Assembly (NCBI RefSeq): GCF_024437655.1
Contig: NZ_JANBVF010000038.1
Coordinates: forward strand, 1-57,226
Length of the DNA: 57,226 nucleotides
Source of the DNA: Chitinolyticbacter albus
GTDB taxonomy: Bacteria > Pseudomonadota > Gammaproteobacteria > Burkholderiales > Chitinibacteraceae
Reading direction: 5' to 3'
Positions 37,746 to 47,227 of this stretch are shown here, piece by piece. Made by a program: the position numbers and the translations under genes. Within the stretch, counting starts at the first letter, position 1; each line of letters starts with the position of its first letter. The notes below the pieces were generated by a model. That model searched no databases. It was not told where the DNA came from and saw nothing but the letters and a program-made list of their open reading frames with translations.

Positions 37746-38486
37746 CTATCGGTGCGTGTCAGCAGGCGCCAAGGGTTGCGGCCAGGCCGGATCTGCACGT
37801 ATGGCGGGCACGGCCTCGGCCAGAAAATGCGTCAATTGCGCATCGGCCGCGTTGCTCAGCAAGAAGCGCTGGTAAGCGCTGTTTCGCGATACCAGGTGAG
37901 TAGCCCCCCGCCAGGCAGGCCAGCGATCGGCGAACCACTGCTCGGTGCTATCCGGCATCGTGATCACGTCGACCCGGCCCGCTAGCAGCATATGCGCCAG
38001 CGACTGCATGGAAGCGGTATCGAAGCGCGTCAGCCCGCCCGCACGCACGGCGGCGTCGAGTTCGACATAGCGATGCCCCAGTAGGCCGCCAAACCGATAT
38101 CCCCTGCCTTGTTCGATCTGCGCCTGCGTCAAGGGCAGCGCATCACGCACGACCCACCATTCGATCTCGTCGATCAGCGGCGGGGACCAGGCCAGATGGC
38201 GCGCATTGTTGCCTATCCATTGCGGGTTCACCCAGGCCACCACGCCCTCCCAGTTCGCCTTGGCGATCAGCGCATCGACCCGTCGGCGCGGCAACACCGT
38301 CAGCTCGAAGTGGTATCGCCCGGCCGCCTCGCGATTCAGGATGCGGATCAGCGCCTCGCTCAAGTCGGGCAAACCCGCAACCAGATAGGGCGGAAAGTCA
38401 TGGTAAACGTAAAGCGGCACGGTTCTGGGTTCCGAGCGCGCCAGACTCGCCAGTAGCAGTAACAGCAGCACCAACCAGCGTTGCAT
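37746..38486 (-). CDS. Periplasmic solute-binding-like protein (family 3 type)
   Basis: This 246-residue protein has a clear signal peptide ([18 protein letters not shown]) and a fold pattern like amino-acid-type periplasmic binding proteins: [12 protein letters not shown] (about 29-40), [20 protein letters not shown], then [19 protein letters not shown] (about 165-185). No permease or ATPase gene is nearby, so it may be an orphan receptor or sensor component. GGGGGG precedes the ATG at 38486. The ligand is unknown. Confidence 0.75.
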   Translation of the reverse strand: MQRWLVLLLLLLASLARSEPRTVPLYVYHDFPPYLVAGLPDLSEALIRILNREAAGRYHFELTVLPRRRVDALIAKANWEGVVAWVNPQWIGNNARHLAWSPPLIDEIEWWVVRDALPLTQAQIEQGRGYRFGGLLGHRYVELDAAVRAGGLTRFDTASMQSLAHMLLAGRVDVITMPDSTEQWFADRWPAWRGATHLVSRNSAYQRFLLSNAADAQLTHFLAEAVPAIRADPAWPQPLAPADTHR

Positions 38487-38583
38487 TGTGCCCCCCAATC
38501 CCTTGTATCAGCTTTGCGCCAATACCGCCGGCGGCAGCATTGCTCCGGGGCTGGTGTATGGCTTTTGCAGTACCCGCGTGCGA

Positions 38584-39003
38584 TCAGCCGGTCCGTGCAC
38601 CGTCGAACCAGGCCTGCAGGATCTGCATCGCCGCCACCTGATCGAGCGCCGGCTTCTGCTTGCGGCCACGCACCCCGGTCTCGTTCAGCGCCTGGCTCGC
38701 CGCAGCGGACGAGTAGCGTTCATCGACCAAATCCACCGGCAGGCCAAATCGGCCATTCAAGCGATTGGCAAACTTGCGCGCCAGGCGCGATAACGCATGC
38801 TCCTCGCCCGAGGGCGCCAGCGGCAAGCCCACCACCAGCTGCTCCGGCTGCCATTCGGCGATCAATGCGGCGATGCGGGCAAATCGCGCGTCGTTGCCCT
38901 CGGCGGCGATGGTTTCCACCGGATGCGGAATGCCCAGCTCGGAACTGCCGACGGCAACGCCGATGCGGGCTTCACCAAAATCAAACGCAAGAATGGAAGG
39001 CAT
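38584..39003 (-). CDS. ruvX: RuvX/YqgF (RNase H-fold Holliday junction resolvase-like)
   Basis: This 139-residue protein has the YqgF pattern: ILAFDFGEARIGVAVG (about 4-19) with the first catalytic Asp, LVVGLPLAPSGEEHA (about 56-70), and VDLVDERYSSAAAS (about 91-104) with the DER motif. The family has been linked to 16S pre-rRNA 5' end processing and resolvase-like activity. It is normally paired with yqgE; here the pair is split by an HNH gene. The start at 39003 gives the conserved N-terminus. Confidence 0.93.
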   Translation of the reverse strand: MPSILAFDFGEARIGVAVGSSELGIPHPVETIAAEGNDARFARIAALIAEWQPEQLVVGLPLAPSGEEHALSRLARKFANRLNGRFGLPVDLVDERYSSAAASQALNETGVRGRKQKPALDQVAAMQILQAWFDGARTG

Positions 39004-39087
39004 GAATTGAGCAATGTAAAACTCGGTGGAGCTTAAAGAGGCTCCAGCCATTTATGCGTTAAACGGAACTCTGTTTTGAATAACACT

Positions 39088-39558
39088 TCATAGAACGCGC
39101 CGGCAATCAAGCCTGCGCTGTGATCGCCAATCAAAGTATTCCTGCGCAGTCTTTCCATGTTTCTCTTTATTGCATTTAAAACAGGCCAACGTAAGGTTTG
39201 AAGGCCAGCATGTGCCCCCTCTCGATATGGGTGTCATATGTTCAATCTCACCCCCACCGTTTAATGGCACACCGCAGTAAAAGCAGCAATCACCGAGCTC
39301 GGATCTAATTTTAGCAATGTCATCCCCGGAGTAACTGCCAACCGCGTTTGCCTCCTGTATTTTTCTTCGAGAGGCCCGCTCAATCGCCTTTTCTGGCGAC
39401 TTTTCGTAATGCCGCGCGGTGTTAGCTCGCATGCAGGACCGGCAGACTTGGCGAAAGGTAATTCGACCGGATTTTTGTTTTGTTTGTCCGAAGTACTCCC
39501 GGCTTAACGGATAGACTTGGCCACACTTATTGCATTTTTGTAAGTTTGGAGAATCCAT
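39088..39558 (-). CDS. HNH endonuclease domain protein, low GC
   Basis: This 156-residue protein has an N-terminal zinc-finger-like region (CNKCGQ at about 9-14 and CRSCMR about 39-44) and a C-terminal HNH domain: CCFYCGVPL (about 91-99), EIEHMTPISRGGTCWPSNL (about 104-122) and LACFKCNKEKHGKTAQEY. The CxxC pairs plus the EHxxP-N-H series are the complete HNH set. Base composition is AT-richer than its neighbours. It sits between yqgE and ruvX, which usually adjoin, suggesting recent insertion. It could be a phage-related or restriction-like nuclease; no partner is visible. Confidence 0.85.
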   Translation of the reverse strand: MDSPNLQKCNKCGQVYPLSREYFGQTKQKSGRITFRQVCRSCMRANTARHYEKSPEKAIERASRRKIQEANAVGSYSGDDIAKIRSELGDCCFYCGVPLNGGGEIEHMTPISRGGTCWPSNLTLACFKCNKEKHGKTAQEYFDWRSQRRLDCRRVL

Positions 39559-39758
39559 GTTCTTTCCGCCGGCGACTTTATACAGGTAGCATTTTCAATG
39601 CCTGCAAACTCAGCCCAAATCCACCGGTTCGGCGTCGCGAGCGCTCGCCAGGCGAGGCGCCCGCAGCGCAGACACCGGAATGGGCTGATTGCCCATGAGG
39701 ATGGCGAGCAGCGCGCAACGCGGCATGGCGTGTGCGCAGCAGCCGAGGCGGTGGATTT

Positions 39759-40316
39759 TCAGGCGTGGCCGGCATCTTCGGACAGCATCGCCATATCGAT
39801 CCCCAACAGCTTCAGCGCCGCCTCGTAGCGCTCGGTCGCCGGCAGCGAGAAGATCACCTTGGGGTCGGCTTCGACCGAGATCCAGGCGTTCTGCGCGATC
39901 TCGTTTTCCAGCTGCCCCGCCTCCCAGCCGGCATAGCCCAGCGTGACGAAAATCTGCTCCGGGCCCGTGCCCTCGCCGACCGCCAGCAGGATGTCCTTGG
40001 ACGTGGTGAGCCCCATGTCGTCCGACACTGGCAGCGTCGACTGCCAGTCACCGAGCGGCTGGTGCAGCACGAAGCCACGATCGGTCTGCACCGGACCGCC
40101 AAAGCACACCTGCAGCTCGGCCACATCGGGTTGATGCAACTCGACGTCGATCTGCTCGAACAGCGTGGTCAGCGTCATTCCCAGTGGCCGGTTCACGATG
40201 ATGCCCATCGCACCGCGCTCGTTGTGATCGCAGACAAACGCGAGCGCGCGGGCGAAGATGGGATCGACCAGATTGGGCATGGCGATCAGGAAGTGGCGGG
40301 AGAGATTGAGATCCAT
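39759..40316 (-). CDS. yqgE: YqgE/AlgH family protein (UPF0301)
   Basis: This 185-residue protein has the YqgE hallmarks: [19 protein letters not shown] at the N-terminus, [17 protein letters not shown] (about 35-51), [16 protein letters not shown] (about 71-86) and [20 protein letters not shown] (about 130-149). The family's role is unresolved, though AlgH has been linked to alginate control. The ATG at 40316 gives the family start; one at 40334 is an alternative. It is divergent from phrB. The 200 bases after it hold no recognisable gene. Confidence 0.93.
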   Translation of the reverse strand: MDLNLSRHFLIAMPNLVDPIFARALAFVCDHNERGAMGIIVNRPLGMTLTTLFEQIDVELHQPDVAELQVCFGGPVQTDRGFVLHQPLGDWQSTLPVSDDMGLTTSKDILLAVGEGTGPEQIFVTLGYAGWEAGQLENEIAQNAWISVEADPKVIFSLPATERYEAALKLLGIDMAMLSEDAGHA

Positions 40317-40447
40317 GCCGGCATTATCGCACATGGCCTTGCCAGCGTCGGTGACAGTACGGCAACAGCGCCACGCCGCCCACCGACCGGCTGGGTGCGC
40401 GACGTGGAATAGCAAGCCGCTATCATGGAGGCCCGTTCGCCAAATGG

Positions 40448-41863
40448 ATGACCATGAGCGATATCGCCCTCGTATGGCTGCGGCGCGACCTGCGCCTGTT
40501 CGATCACGCCGCGCTCCATCACGCATTGCGCCGCCACGATCGGGTGGTGCCGGTATTCATTTTCGATACCGACCTCCTCGATACCTTGCCGCGTAGCGAT
40601 CGCCGGGTCGAGTTCAATTGGGAAAGCGTCGCCGAGCTCAAGCGCGCCTTGCAGCAGCGCGGCGCGGACTTGGTCGTGCGCCACGGCAGCGCCCGCGCGC
40701 TGCTGCCGCAGCTGGCGAGCGAGTTCTCCGCGGCGGCGATCTATGCCAACCACGACGACGATCCGTTTGCGCGCGAGCGCGATGCTGTGGTCGCCCGCAG
40801 CATCGCTGCGCAGGGCCGCGCGCTCAACAGCTTCAAGGACCATGTGATTTTCGAGCGCGATGAAGTGCTCACACAGGCGGGTGGCATGTACAGCGTGTTC
40901 ACACCGTACAAGCGCGCCTGGCTGGCTCAGCTGAATGATTTCTACCTCAAGAGTTACCCGGTCGCACGCTACGCCGACCATTACGCGCAGCTGCCGTGCG
41001 AGCCAATGCCAACGCTGGAAGCGCTGGGCTTCGTGCGCAGCAATCTCGCCACGCTCAGGCTGCCGACCGGCATGGCGGGTGGCGAAGCGCTGTTCGCCGA
41101 TTTCCAGGAGCGGATAGAGCGCTACCACGAGGCGCGCGACTACCCGGCGGTGAAGGGTCCGTCCTACCTCTCCACCCACCTGCGCTTCGGCACCGTGTCG
41201 ATTCGCGAGCTGGCGCGCTTTGCCTGGCAGCACGGTGGCGCGGGTGCGCAAACCTGGCTGGCTGAATTGTGCTGGCGCGATTTCTACCATCAGATCCTGT
41301 ATCACCGACCGGACGTGGTGGCGCACGCCTTCAAGCCGGAATACGACGCGCTGCCCTTCCCCAACCGCGAGGACTGGTTTGCCGCATGGTGCGAAGGCCG
41401 CACCGGATATCCCATCGTCGACGCCGCGATGCGCCAGCTTAACCAGACCGGCTACATGCATAACCGGCTGCGCATGCTCGCCGCGTCCTTCCTGGTGAAG
41501 GACCTGCTGATCGACTGGCGCTGGGGCGAGCGCTACTTTGCAACGCAATTGCTCGACTTCGATCTCGCCGCCAACAACGGCGGCTGGCAATGGGCTGCCA
41601 GCACCGGTTGTGATGCTCAGCCCTATTTCCGCATCTTCAACCCGGTCACCCAATCCGAACGGTTCGATGCCGAAGCGCGCTTTATCAAGCGCTACTGCCC
41701 AGAACTGGCCGCGCTGCCGGCCAAGCTCGCGCACGCGCCATGGCGTGCCAGGCCGATCGACCTGGCTGCTGCCGGCGTCGTGCTCGGTCGCGACTACCCC
41801 GAGCCCATCGTCGATCACGCGGTGCAGCGCGAACTGGCACTGGCACTGTTCCAGCGCCCATGA
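40448..41863 (+). CDS. phrB: Deoxyribodipyrimidine photolyase (class I CPD)
   Basis: This 471-residue flavoenzyme repairs UV-induced cyclobutane dimers with blue light. The N-terminal Rossmann antenna domain starts [19 protein letters not shown]. The FAD domain carries [18 protein letters not shown] (about 237-254), [13 protein letters not shown] (about 275-287) and the C-terminal [24 protein letters not shown], the most conserved photolyase segment. Length equals that of E. coli PhrB. A second ATG two codons in (40454), preceded by GGATG, may be the true start. A terminator follows at once. Confidence 0.95.
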   Translation: MTMSDIALVWLRRDLRLFDHAALHHALRRHDRVVPVFIFDTDLLDTLPRSDRRVEFNWESVAELKRALQQRGADLVVRHGSARALLPQLASEFSAAAIYANHDDDPFARERDAVVARSIAAQGRALNSFKDHVIFERDEVLTQAGGMYSVFTPYKRAWLAQLNDFYLKSYPVARYADHYAQLPCEPMPTLEALGFVRSNLATLRLPTGMAGGEALFADFQERIERYHEARDYPAVKGPSYLSTHLRFGTVSIRELARFAWQHGGAGAQTWLAELCWRDFYHQILYHRPDVVAHAFKPEYDALPFPNREDWFAAWCEGRTGYPIVDAAMRQLNQTGYMHNRLRMLAASFLVKDLLIDWRWGERYFATQLLDFDLAANNGGWQWAASTGCDAQPYFRIFNPVTQSERFDAEARFIKRYCPELAALPAKLAHAPWRARPIDLAAAGVVLGRDYPEPIVDHAVQRELALALFQRP

Positions 41864-41864
41864 A

Positions 41865-41892
41865 AAAAACCGACCCCGAGGGGTCGGTTTTT
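41865..41892. terminator. Bidirectional terminator after phrB
   Basis: AAAAACCGACCCC and its exact reverse complement flank a very short loop, giving a 13-bp arm pair with A and T tracts on the two sides. It starts immediately after the phrB stop and serves the convergent lipoprotein gene too. Confidence 0.9.
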
Positions 41893-41921
41893 CAAGCTGC
41901 GACAGCGACTACTGCTGCAAT

Positions 41922-43724
41922 TTACTGCACGTTCTTGGTGACGGTGTACACCGCCAGCACATTGCGCAAACTCTCGTCCATGTAGTCGAGTCTGATCTGT
42001 GCCCAATTGACGGTCTCTCCTGATGGCACCGCAGCCAGCTCGAAGGTTTCCGAGAACGTAGCCGGCGAGTCATAACGCCAGATATCGACCTCCTCCGAGG
42101 AATCGCCAGTGGTCCAGTAGTTGGCAGCCACGCCAAAGGCATAGCCGGTTGGGAAGGTTGCCTGGATCGCAACCGGGCCGCCGTTGTATTGGCCAGTTTC
42201 GGTTCTTGTCGGCTTCACCAGCACCGGGAAGGCGAGGTTGGCCAGCTCGCCATTGGTGTGCGGGCGACGCAGGATCACCCGAGTCTGCTTGGTCGTGGTC
42301 GTGGTGATGTTCAGCTTCTGACCGCCAGCAGTGTAGAACTCGAAGTCATAACTGCTGTTGTCCGGAATACTGTTGATAGCCACATCGTTCATCACATACT
42401 GCTTGAGGCACGAACCTTGCGGGCCATCGGCTAGGCAGAATTCCCCGCCGAGCTGCGGTACGTTGTAGCGCACGCCGGCATCGGGCAGGCCCGGGCCTTT
42501 CACCAAGGCATAGCTGACAACGCCATTGTTGTTGCCTGCGTTCTCGTCCTCGATCCAGAACTCCAGACCAGTGGTGTAGGTGATTTCGCCGTTGTGATCG
42601 TTGCGCAGCGCCAGCGGATACGCCTCCGCCACGAAGCGAGCGCGGTTGCCCATCGCCAGCCAGCGCGTCGTGCCATTCTCGGTCACCTTCTTGAAGCGCC
42701 AGCCGGTTTCGATGCCGTCGAGCTTGCCATCCTTGTTAAGGACGGTGAAGCCCACGCGGGCGATCGTGCCGTCCTGCGTTTCCTGCGCCGGACTTTCCAG
42801 CGTAACGCCGGTGAACTGGATGCCCACGTTGTTGGGATCAGTAGTCGCATCGGCGAGGAAGTTATCCCGGCTCTGGTCCTCCTGGAGGAAGTCCACATCG
42901 AGCAGCGGTTCGACCTCGGCACTCGTCGGCAGGCCGTTGGCGAACTTGGCGGTGAATGCTTTCAGTGCCGCCTCTATGCCCTGCAGATCGCCGACCACCG
43001 CCCTGATGTCACCCGGATCCGGCAACTTGGTCGCGTCGGCCTTGGACTTCAGATCGTCGGTGATCGCAGTATTGGTCAAGAGGTTGGTGATGGTTGCCTG
43101 CTGCGTCACCGGATCGACCGTCACGCGCAGCACGTCGAGCGCGGCGTCCAGCCCCGAGTGGTCGGTGGCGAAACTGGTGCGCAACAGATCGATGGTGCTC
43201 TCGATGCCAAGGCCGGTCAGCACGTCCTGCAGCCGCGCCTTGAGCGCATTCGACTGCTCGGTGAGTTCGGTCGCGGTCAGGCTGGCGAAGTTGGGGTTGT
43301 CGAAGAAATTGCTCGCCAGATCGCCGGCGATATTGGCGATGATCAGGTCGGTCAGCGGGGTGACGTTGATGGTGCCACCAACGTCGGCCGCGGTCGCGGC
43401 GGAATGGACCACGTAACGGCGCCCGCCGACCACGCCTTCGGCGCGGAACACGAATGGCGCGGTGAGGCCAGTCACATCGACGCTATAACCACCGTCGGCC
43501 CCGATGGGCACGCTGCGCGTCACGCCATTGGCGTCCTTCACGGTGACGGTTCCCGCTAGCGGCGCCCCGGCCGCGGCCACGCCGCTAATTGCCGCCGAAG
43601 GCGCGGGTGTCGGTGTCGGTGTCATTGCCGCGTCGTCATCCCCGCCGCCCGAACCTCCGCCACAAGCGCTCAACAGCAATCCCGTGCCTATCGCGAGCAA
43701 GGCGGTTTTTACGGCTTTATGCAT
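41922..43724 (-). CDS. Large putative surface lipoprotein of unknown function
   Basis: This 600-residue protein has a lipoprotein signal with lipobox LLSAC (Cys21), followed by Gly/Asp-rich and Thr-Pro-rich spacers. A small beta domain of the carboxypeptidase-regulatory type (about 44-110, ISGVAAAGAPLAGTVTVKDA) and a helical segment (about 120-280) come next. The rest is a long beta-rich, Asn/Thr-rich region with two Cys residues near 437-445. I cannot name a family for the C-terminal 300 residues. It is probably anchored in the outer membrane. It has no obvious operon partners. Confidence 0.7.
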   Translation of the reverse strand: MHKAVKTALLAIGTGLLLSACGGGSGGGDDDAAMTPTPTPAPSAAISGVAAAGAPLAGTVTVKDANGVTRSVPIGADGGYSVDVTGLTAPFVFRAEGVVGGRRYVVHSAATAADVGGTINVTPLTDLIIANIAGDLASNFFDNPNFASLTATELTEQSNALKARLQDVLTGLGIESTIDLLRTSFATDHSGLDAALDVLRVTVDPVTQQATITNLLTNTAITDDLKSKADATKLPDPGDIRAVVGDLQGIEAALKAFTAKFANGLPTSAEVEPLLDVDFLQEDQSRDNFLADATTDPNNVGIQFTGVTLESPAQETQDGTIARVGFTVLNKDGKLDGIETGWRFKKVTENGTTRWLAMGNRARFVAEAYPLALRNDHNGEITYTTGLEFWIEDENAGNNNGVVSYALVKGPGLPDAGVRYNVPQLGGEFCLADGPQGSCLKQYVMNDVAINSIPDNSSYDFEFYTAGGQKLNITTTTTKQTRVILRRPHTNGELANLAFPVLVKPTRTETGQYNGGPVAIQATFPTGYAFGVAANYWTTGDSSEEVDIWRYDSPATFSETFELAAVPSGETVNWAQIRLDYMDESLRNVLAVYTVTKNVQ

Positions 43725-44524
43725 GTTCTATCCCCGATGATTTGCACTGTACAAACTGCGGCATTAAAAATGCCACACGCCTAACTTCTGTCAAAATAAG
43801 TAAAAAACATATTATATTGTCATGACGAAAATACAATTATTCTCCGCTATAGAATACAACAACCTCATGATTTATATATCAATAAAACAAAAATACAACA
43901 ATCCGCATCGTTGTCGAAAAAAGTAAGTTTTAACAAGGGGTTCATAACAAATAATTGCGACTTCGCTTTAATCTTTCCAACATGCCGCACTGATGTGCAG
44001 TCTTGGAGCGCCGGTCGGATTCGTCCTGGGGCAGGACTGGCGCGTCGCAGCGGGCATCGCTGTGCGTGCCGGCCTGCTTCGGATATCAGCGCTGATGAAG
44101 TGGGCCCTGCGCGCGCAGGCGCTGATAGGCCGCCGCCCATGCACAGCCGCAGGACACCAGCCCGGTGGATGCTCAGTGCGCCAAGCCGAGCGCCGCCGCC
44201 TGGCAGCAGTGGCACCGCCTGCGCCTGGATCCCGAGTCGGAAAGCCGGTGTTCATCCGGGCATGCGCCATGGCGCCACGGGCAACGCTGCACACCCGTGA
44301 TACACGCGCTCTCGCCCGCCCTCCTGCCTATCTCTTCACCGACCCACGCAACCGCCCTGTCGGCAGAGAACGACAGGAATTTTCCTTTTCTTTCAAAGTG
44401 ATGGCGTTGCAAGCCAAATAAGCGTCGCCTATCGGCGACAAGCCAACACAAAAATTGACACACACGCTCAGCTACGATTCATCACCAAATCAACAAGCCA
44501 TTGATAAAGAACAATTTTTAAAAG
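43725..44524. other. Sparse 800-base region, AT-rich on its left side
   Basis: I see no supportable gene between the lipoprotein start and the sigma-54-like site. About 43735-43980 is strikingly AT-rich, with A and T runs, and should contain the lipoprotein promoter. The stretch 43980-44400 returns to high GC. It has short open frames on both strands without recognisable products or ribosome sites, possibly a decayed gene. A small hairpin, GTCGCC-TATC-GGCGAC, lies near 44426-44441. Confidence 0.4.
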
Positions 44525-44541
44525 CTGGCACGAACTTTGTT
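44525..44541 (+). promoter_or_regulatory. Sigma-54-like (-24/-12) promoter
   Basis: CTGGCACG-AACT-TTGTT matches the RpoN consensus YTGGCACG-N4-TTGCW at every position except T for C in the -12 GC pair. The spacing between elements is correct. It lies 64 bases upstream of the small secreted protein gene, leaving a leader of about 55 bases. No enhancer-binding regulator gene is in the window. Confidence 0.55.
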
Positions 44542-44605
44542 ATTACCCCTCTCGTGGCCCCAGTCGGCGCCATGCAACATCTGCAAAATACGGAGCTTTA
44601 TAAAA

Positions 44606-44761
44606 ATGCAAATCCGCACCTTGATCGCCAAGTTCGCCGCCCTCTTCGCTCTCTCCGTCTTCTCGATCGCCGCAGTGCACGCTGCCGACGCACCGAAGGC
44701 CGACGCACCGAAAGCCGACGAAGCCAGCACGCCGAAGGCCGAGCAACAGAAGGCCGAGTAA
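44606..44761 (+). CDS. Tiny secreted Ala/Lys/Pro-rich peptide
   Basis: This 51-residue product begins with a strong Sec signal, MQIRTLIAKFAALFALSVFS, and a VHA-A cleavage site near residue 26. The mature peptide is about 25 residues and low-complexity, with ADAPKADAPKADE followed by STPKAEQQKAE. GGAG lies 11 bases before the ATG. A sigma-54-like promoter precedes it and a structured hairpin plus terminator follow, so it looks like a self-contained transcription unit. No family is recognised. It could be a small periplasmic charge-buffering or metal/DNA-binding peptide, but that is speculation. Confidence 0.65.
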   Translation: MQIRTLIAKFAALFALSVFSIAAVHAADAPKADAPKADEASTPKAEQQKAE

Positions 44762-44832
44762 CCCGGCCTCGCCGACTGGCCGGCCACGCTGTTCACCTTG
44801 ATGCAGCGTCGCCCGGTCAGCCCGTCGGCACC

Positions 44833-44889
44833 GAGCCCGCTATACCCGGCACCGTACCCCGCCCCCTGATTGCGGTGCCGGGTGGGCTC
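44833..44889 (+). terminator. Extended hairpin downstream of the small peptide gene
   Basis: CCCGGCACCG (44845-44854) pairs with CGGTGCCGGG (44873-44882), and GAGCCC/GGGCTC outside it extend the stem. It sits between the peptide stop and the T-tract terminator at 44893, perhaps stabilising the short transcript. Confidence 0.4.
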
Positions 44890-44892
44890 TTC

Positions 44893-44927
44893 AAGAAAAA
44901 ACCCGCGCTTTGCGCGGGTTTTTTCTT
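44893..44927. terminator. Bidirectional terminator between small peptide gene and aldolase
   Basis: AAGAAAAAACCCGCGC and its exact reverse complement flank a TTT loop, giving a 16-bp arm pair with A and T tracts. It serves the plus-strand peptide gene and the minus-strand aldolase gene. Confidence 0.93.
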
Positions 44928-44958
44928 GCTTGGCGAGCAGCGGTTCGCTCGCGATGGC

Positions 44959-46017
44959 TTAGGCTGCGGCGCGGTCGTGCCGGTAATAACGGCGCGCGAG
45001 GCGCCACAACGGCTCTGGCCAGATGCGGCTGCCCTGCCCCGCCGCGCCAAATGCCTCAAAGCGTTCTATGCAGACGGCGCGCATCGCGGCGATGCCCTCC
45101 TTCAGATACTGGCGCGGGTCGAAATCGGCCGGCTGTTCGGCGAAATGACGCCGGATCGCGCCCGTCATCGCCAGCCGCAGGTCGGTATCGATATTGATCT
45201 TGCGCACGCCGTAGCGAATGGCGCGCTGGATGTCCTCCACCGGCACCCCCCAGGTCGGCTTGAGCTCGCCACCGAAACGGCGCACTTCCTCGAGCAGCGC
45301 CTGCGGTACGCTGGAGCTGCCATGCAGCACCAGGTGGGTATCGGGTATCGCCTCATGGATTTCGCGTACCCGGTCGATCGCCAGCACCTCGCCACTCGGT
45401 GGGCGGCTGAACTTGTAGGCGCCGTGACTGGTGCCGATGGCGATGGCGAGCGCATCGACCCCGGTCGCATCGACAAAGCGCCGCGCCTCCTCCGGATCGG
45501 TGAGCAGCTCATCCCGACTGAGCACCCGCTCGGCGCCGACCCCATCCTCCGCTTCGCCCTGCCCGGTTTCCAGGCTGCCCAGGCACCCGAGCTCACCCTC
45601 GACCGATACGCCGCGCTCGTGCGCCAGGCGCACCACGTCGCGGGTGACGGCGACGTTGTAATCGAAGTCGGCGGGTGTCTTGCCATCGCACCTGAGCGAG
45701 CCATCCATCATCACGCTGGTGAACCCGAGTTCGATCGCAGTGGCACAGACCGCCGGGCTGGTGCCGTGATCCTGATGCATCACGATGGCCAGCTGCGGGT
45801 AGCTTTCCACCGCCGCCTGGATCAGGTGCTTGATAAAGGCTTCGCCGGCATATTTACGGGCACCGGCGCTGGCCTGCAGGATCACCGGGCTGTCGCTCAC
45901 TTCCGCAGCCTGCAGGATGGCCTGGATCTGTTCCAGATTGTTGACATTGAACGCAGGCACACCATAACCGGTTTCGGCGGCATGATCGAGTACCTGGCGC
46001 AGACTGACGAGAGGCAT
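44959..46017 (-). CDS. fba: Class II fructose-bisphosphate aldolase
   Basis: This 352-residue zinc aldolase interconverts fructose 1,6-bisphosphate with the two triose phosphates. Family features are [19 protein letters not shown] (about 17-35), the zinc ligands around VMHQDHG (about 78-84), [17 protein letters not shown] (about 138-145) and LHGSSSVP. It resembles the proteobacterial Fba/CbbA type used in glycolysis and gluconeogenesis. AAGGAG lies seven bases before the ATG at 46017; the open frame extends upstream without similarity. It is convergent with the small peptide gene. Confidence 0.95.
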   Translation of the reverse strand: MPLVSLRQVLDHAAETGYGVPAFNVNNLEQIQAILQAAEVSDSPVILQASAGARKYAGEAFIKHLIQAAVESYPQLAIVMHQDHGTSPAVCATAIELGFTSVMMDGSLRCDGKTPADFDYNVAVTRDVVRLAHERGVSVEGELGCLGSLETGQGEAEDGVGAERVLSRDELLTDPEEARRFVDATGVDALAIAIGTSHGAYKFSRPPSGEVLAIDRVREIHEAIPDTHLVLHGSSSVPQALLEEVRRFGGELKPTWGVPVEDIQRAIRYGVRKINIDTDLRLAMTGAIRRHFAEQPADFDPRQYLKEGIAAMRAVCIERFEAFGAAGQGSRIWPEPLWRLARRYYRHDRAAA

Positions 46018-46148
46018 GGCAAGACTCCTTATGTTGCATCGCAACACCAATGTAGTCCTGCCATAACCCACTACGAATCGGGGTTTTCAGCGTTGGGGAA
46101 AGTACTGAAACCAGTTTGCGCTGCATTGCAAAACCAATTGCGAACCTG
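46018..46148 (-). promoter_or_regulatory. Aldolase upstream region with two short palindromes
   Basis: This 131-base gap contains GTTGC-ATC-GCAAC at 46033-46045, 16 bases before the fba start, and ACTG-N4-CAGT at 46105-46116. Either could be an operator for the aldolase gene. I cannot assign a regulator. Confidence 0.25.
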
Positions 46149-47036
46149 CTATTTCGCTGCCGGCTTCGCCAAGCTTGCCTTCGCGCCGCCCAGACCGTCG
46201 GCCTGGAAGGCGATGGTCACCGGGAACGACTTGCCGCAGGCACCGAAGGTCCAGACCTCGCGCCAGCGCCCGGCCAGCAGCGTGTAGTTCACTGGTTTTC
46301 CCACTTGCAACACCAGATAGTCGGCGCCGTCCACCGCGCCATCCAGCCCAGTGGCGATGATCCTGGCGTTTTCATCCTTGCAATCGACCGCCGTCTGCTG
46401 GCGCTGGATTTCAGCCTCGATATCCAAGTTCTGCAGTGCTTCGCGCCGCTGGCGCAACGAGGCGATGCTCTCACCCAGCCGCACTGCCGCCGCCCATTCG
46501 GGCTTGCCGCCCTGTTCGAACCAGGTGGCGCGCTCGGCGCTGGGCACGCCCGACACCAGATTGCCAAGCTCGGTGGCGACGATATGCACCGCGCGATCGA
46601 GCCCCTGCTGTGCGGCCTTGTAATTCCACTCGGCCGCCTCACGCTCCAGCGGGCGCTCCTTAGCCGGCTTGGCCGCCTGCGCCGCGAGCTTGGCCCGATC
46701 GAGCTGGCTATCCGCGTCCTTGAGCTGCTCGGCCGATTGCCCCATCAGGCTGCCGGCGAGCAGGAACTGCGCCTCGACCACGCCGCGTTCGGCCAACGGC
46801 CGCAATACCAGTTCGGCCGCTTTGGGGTTGCGCTCGACCCCCAGCCCCTGCAGATACAACTGCGCCAGCACCATGCGGGTGTAGTCGCTGGCGCTGTCGT
46901 CGGCCACATCGGTCTTGGCGGTGGCAAAGGCCAGCTCATAGTTGCGCTTGGCAATGGCGCTCTCGACCAGCGACTCGCTGGCGCAGGCACCCGCCATGCA
47001 GGCCAGCAAGACGCCAGCCAGGGTGATTCGTTTCAT
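46149..47036 (-). CDS. Sel1/TPR-like exported protein
   Basis: This 295-residue protein has a signal peptide (MKRITLAGVLLACMAGACAS) whose first Cys-containing stretch could also be read as a lipobox. Helical repeats follow, with ARNP-like Sel1 spacing (MVLAQLYLQGLGVERNPKAA and VVEAQFLLAGSLMG). The C-terminal third has Cys-containing beta segments (ESVDC-like and FGACGKSFPVTI) that may form a disulfide. The ATG at 47036 is preceded by AAGGATGG; an in-frame TTG lies seven codons upstream. Its role is unknown. It is divergent from the MFS gene. Confidence 0.72.
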   Translation of the reverse strand: MKRITLAGVLLACMAGACASESLVESAIAKRNYELAFATAKTDVADDSASDYTRMVLAQLYLQGLGVERNPKAAELVLRPLAERGVVEAQFLLAGSLMGQSAEQLKDADSQLDRAKLAAQAAKPAKERPLEREAAEWNYKAAQQGLDRAVHIVATELGNLVSGVPSAERATWFEQGGKPEWAAAVRLGESIASLRQRREALQNLDIEAEIQRQQTAVDCKDENARIIATGLDGAVDGADYLVLQVGKPVNYTLLAGRWREVWTFGACGKSFPVTIAFQADGLGGAKASLAKPAAK

Positions 47037-47227
47037 GACTCGTCCATCCTTGATCAACGCCGCGCTTCAGCGTCGCGGCTGTGCGGCGATCTTACCGCAG
47101 CCCGCCTCCCCCGCGCTGCCCCGGCATGCAGACGGGCCGGGCCGGTCGGGTATTTCTACCTTTGCCCAAATTGTCCTAGCGCCAGGTGCGTCTCGCCGCC
47201 CCGGAACGAGCCGCATAACATGCTTAC

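Noticed and set aside
39578-39775. A small minus-strand gene after yqgE
   Set aside because: Several short frames exist in this 200-base gap, but none has a recognisable product or a clear ribosome site.
44455-46287. A 610-codon plus-strand open frame through the aldolase region
   Set aside because: It crosses the small peptide gene, two hairpins and the whole aldolase gene antisense; only those features have support.
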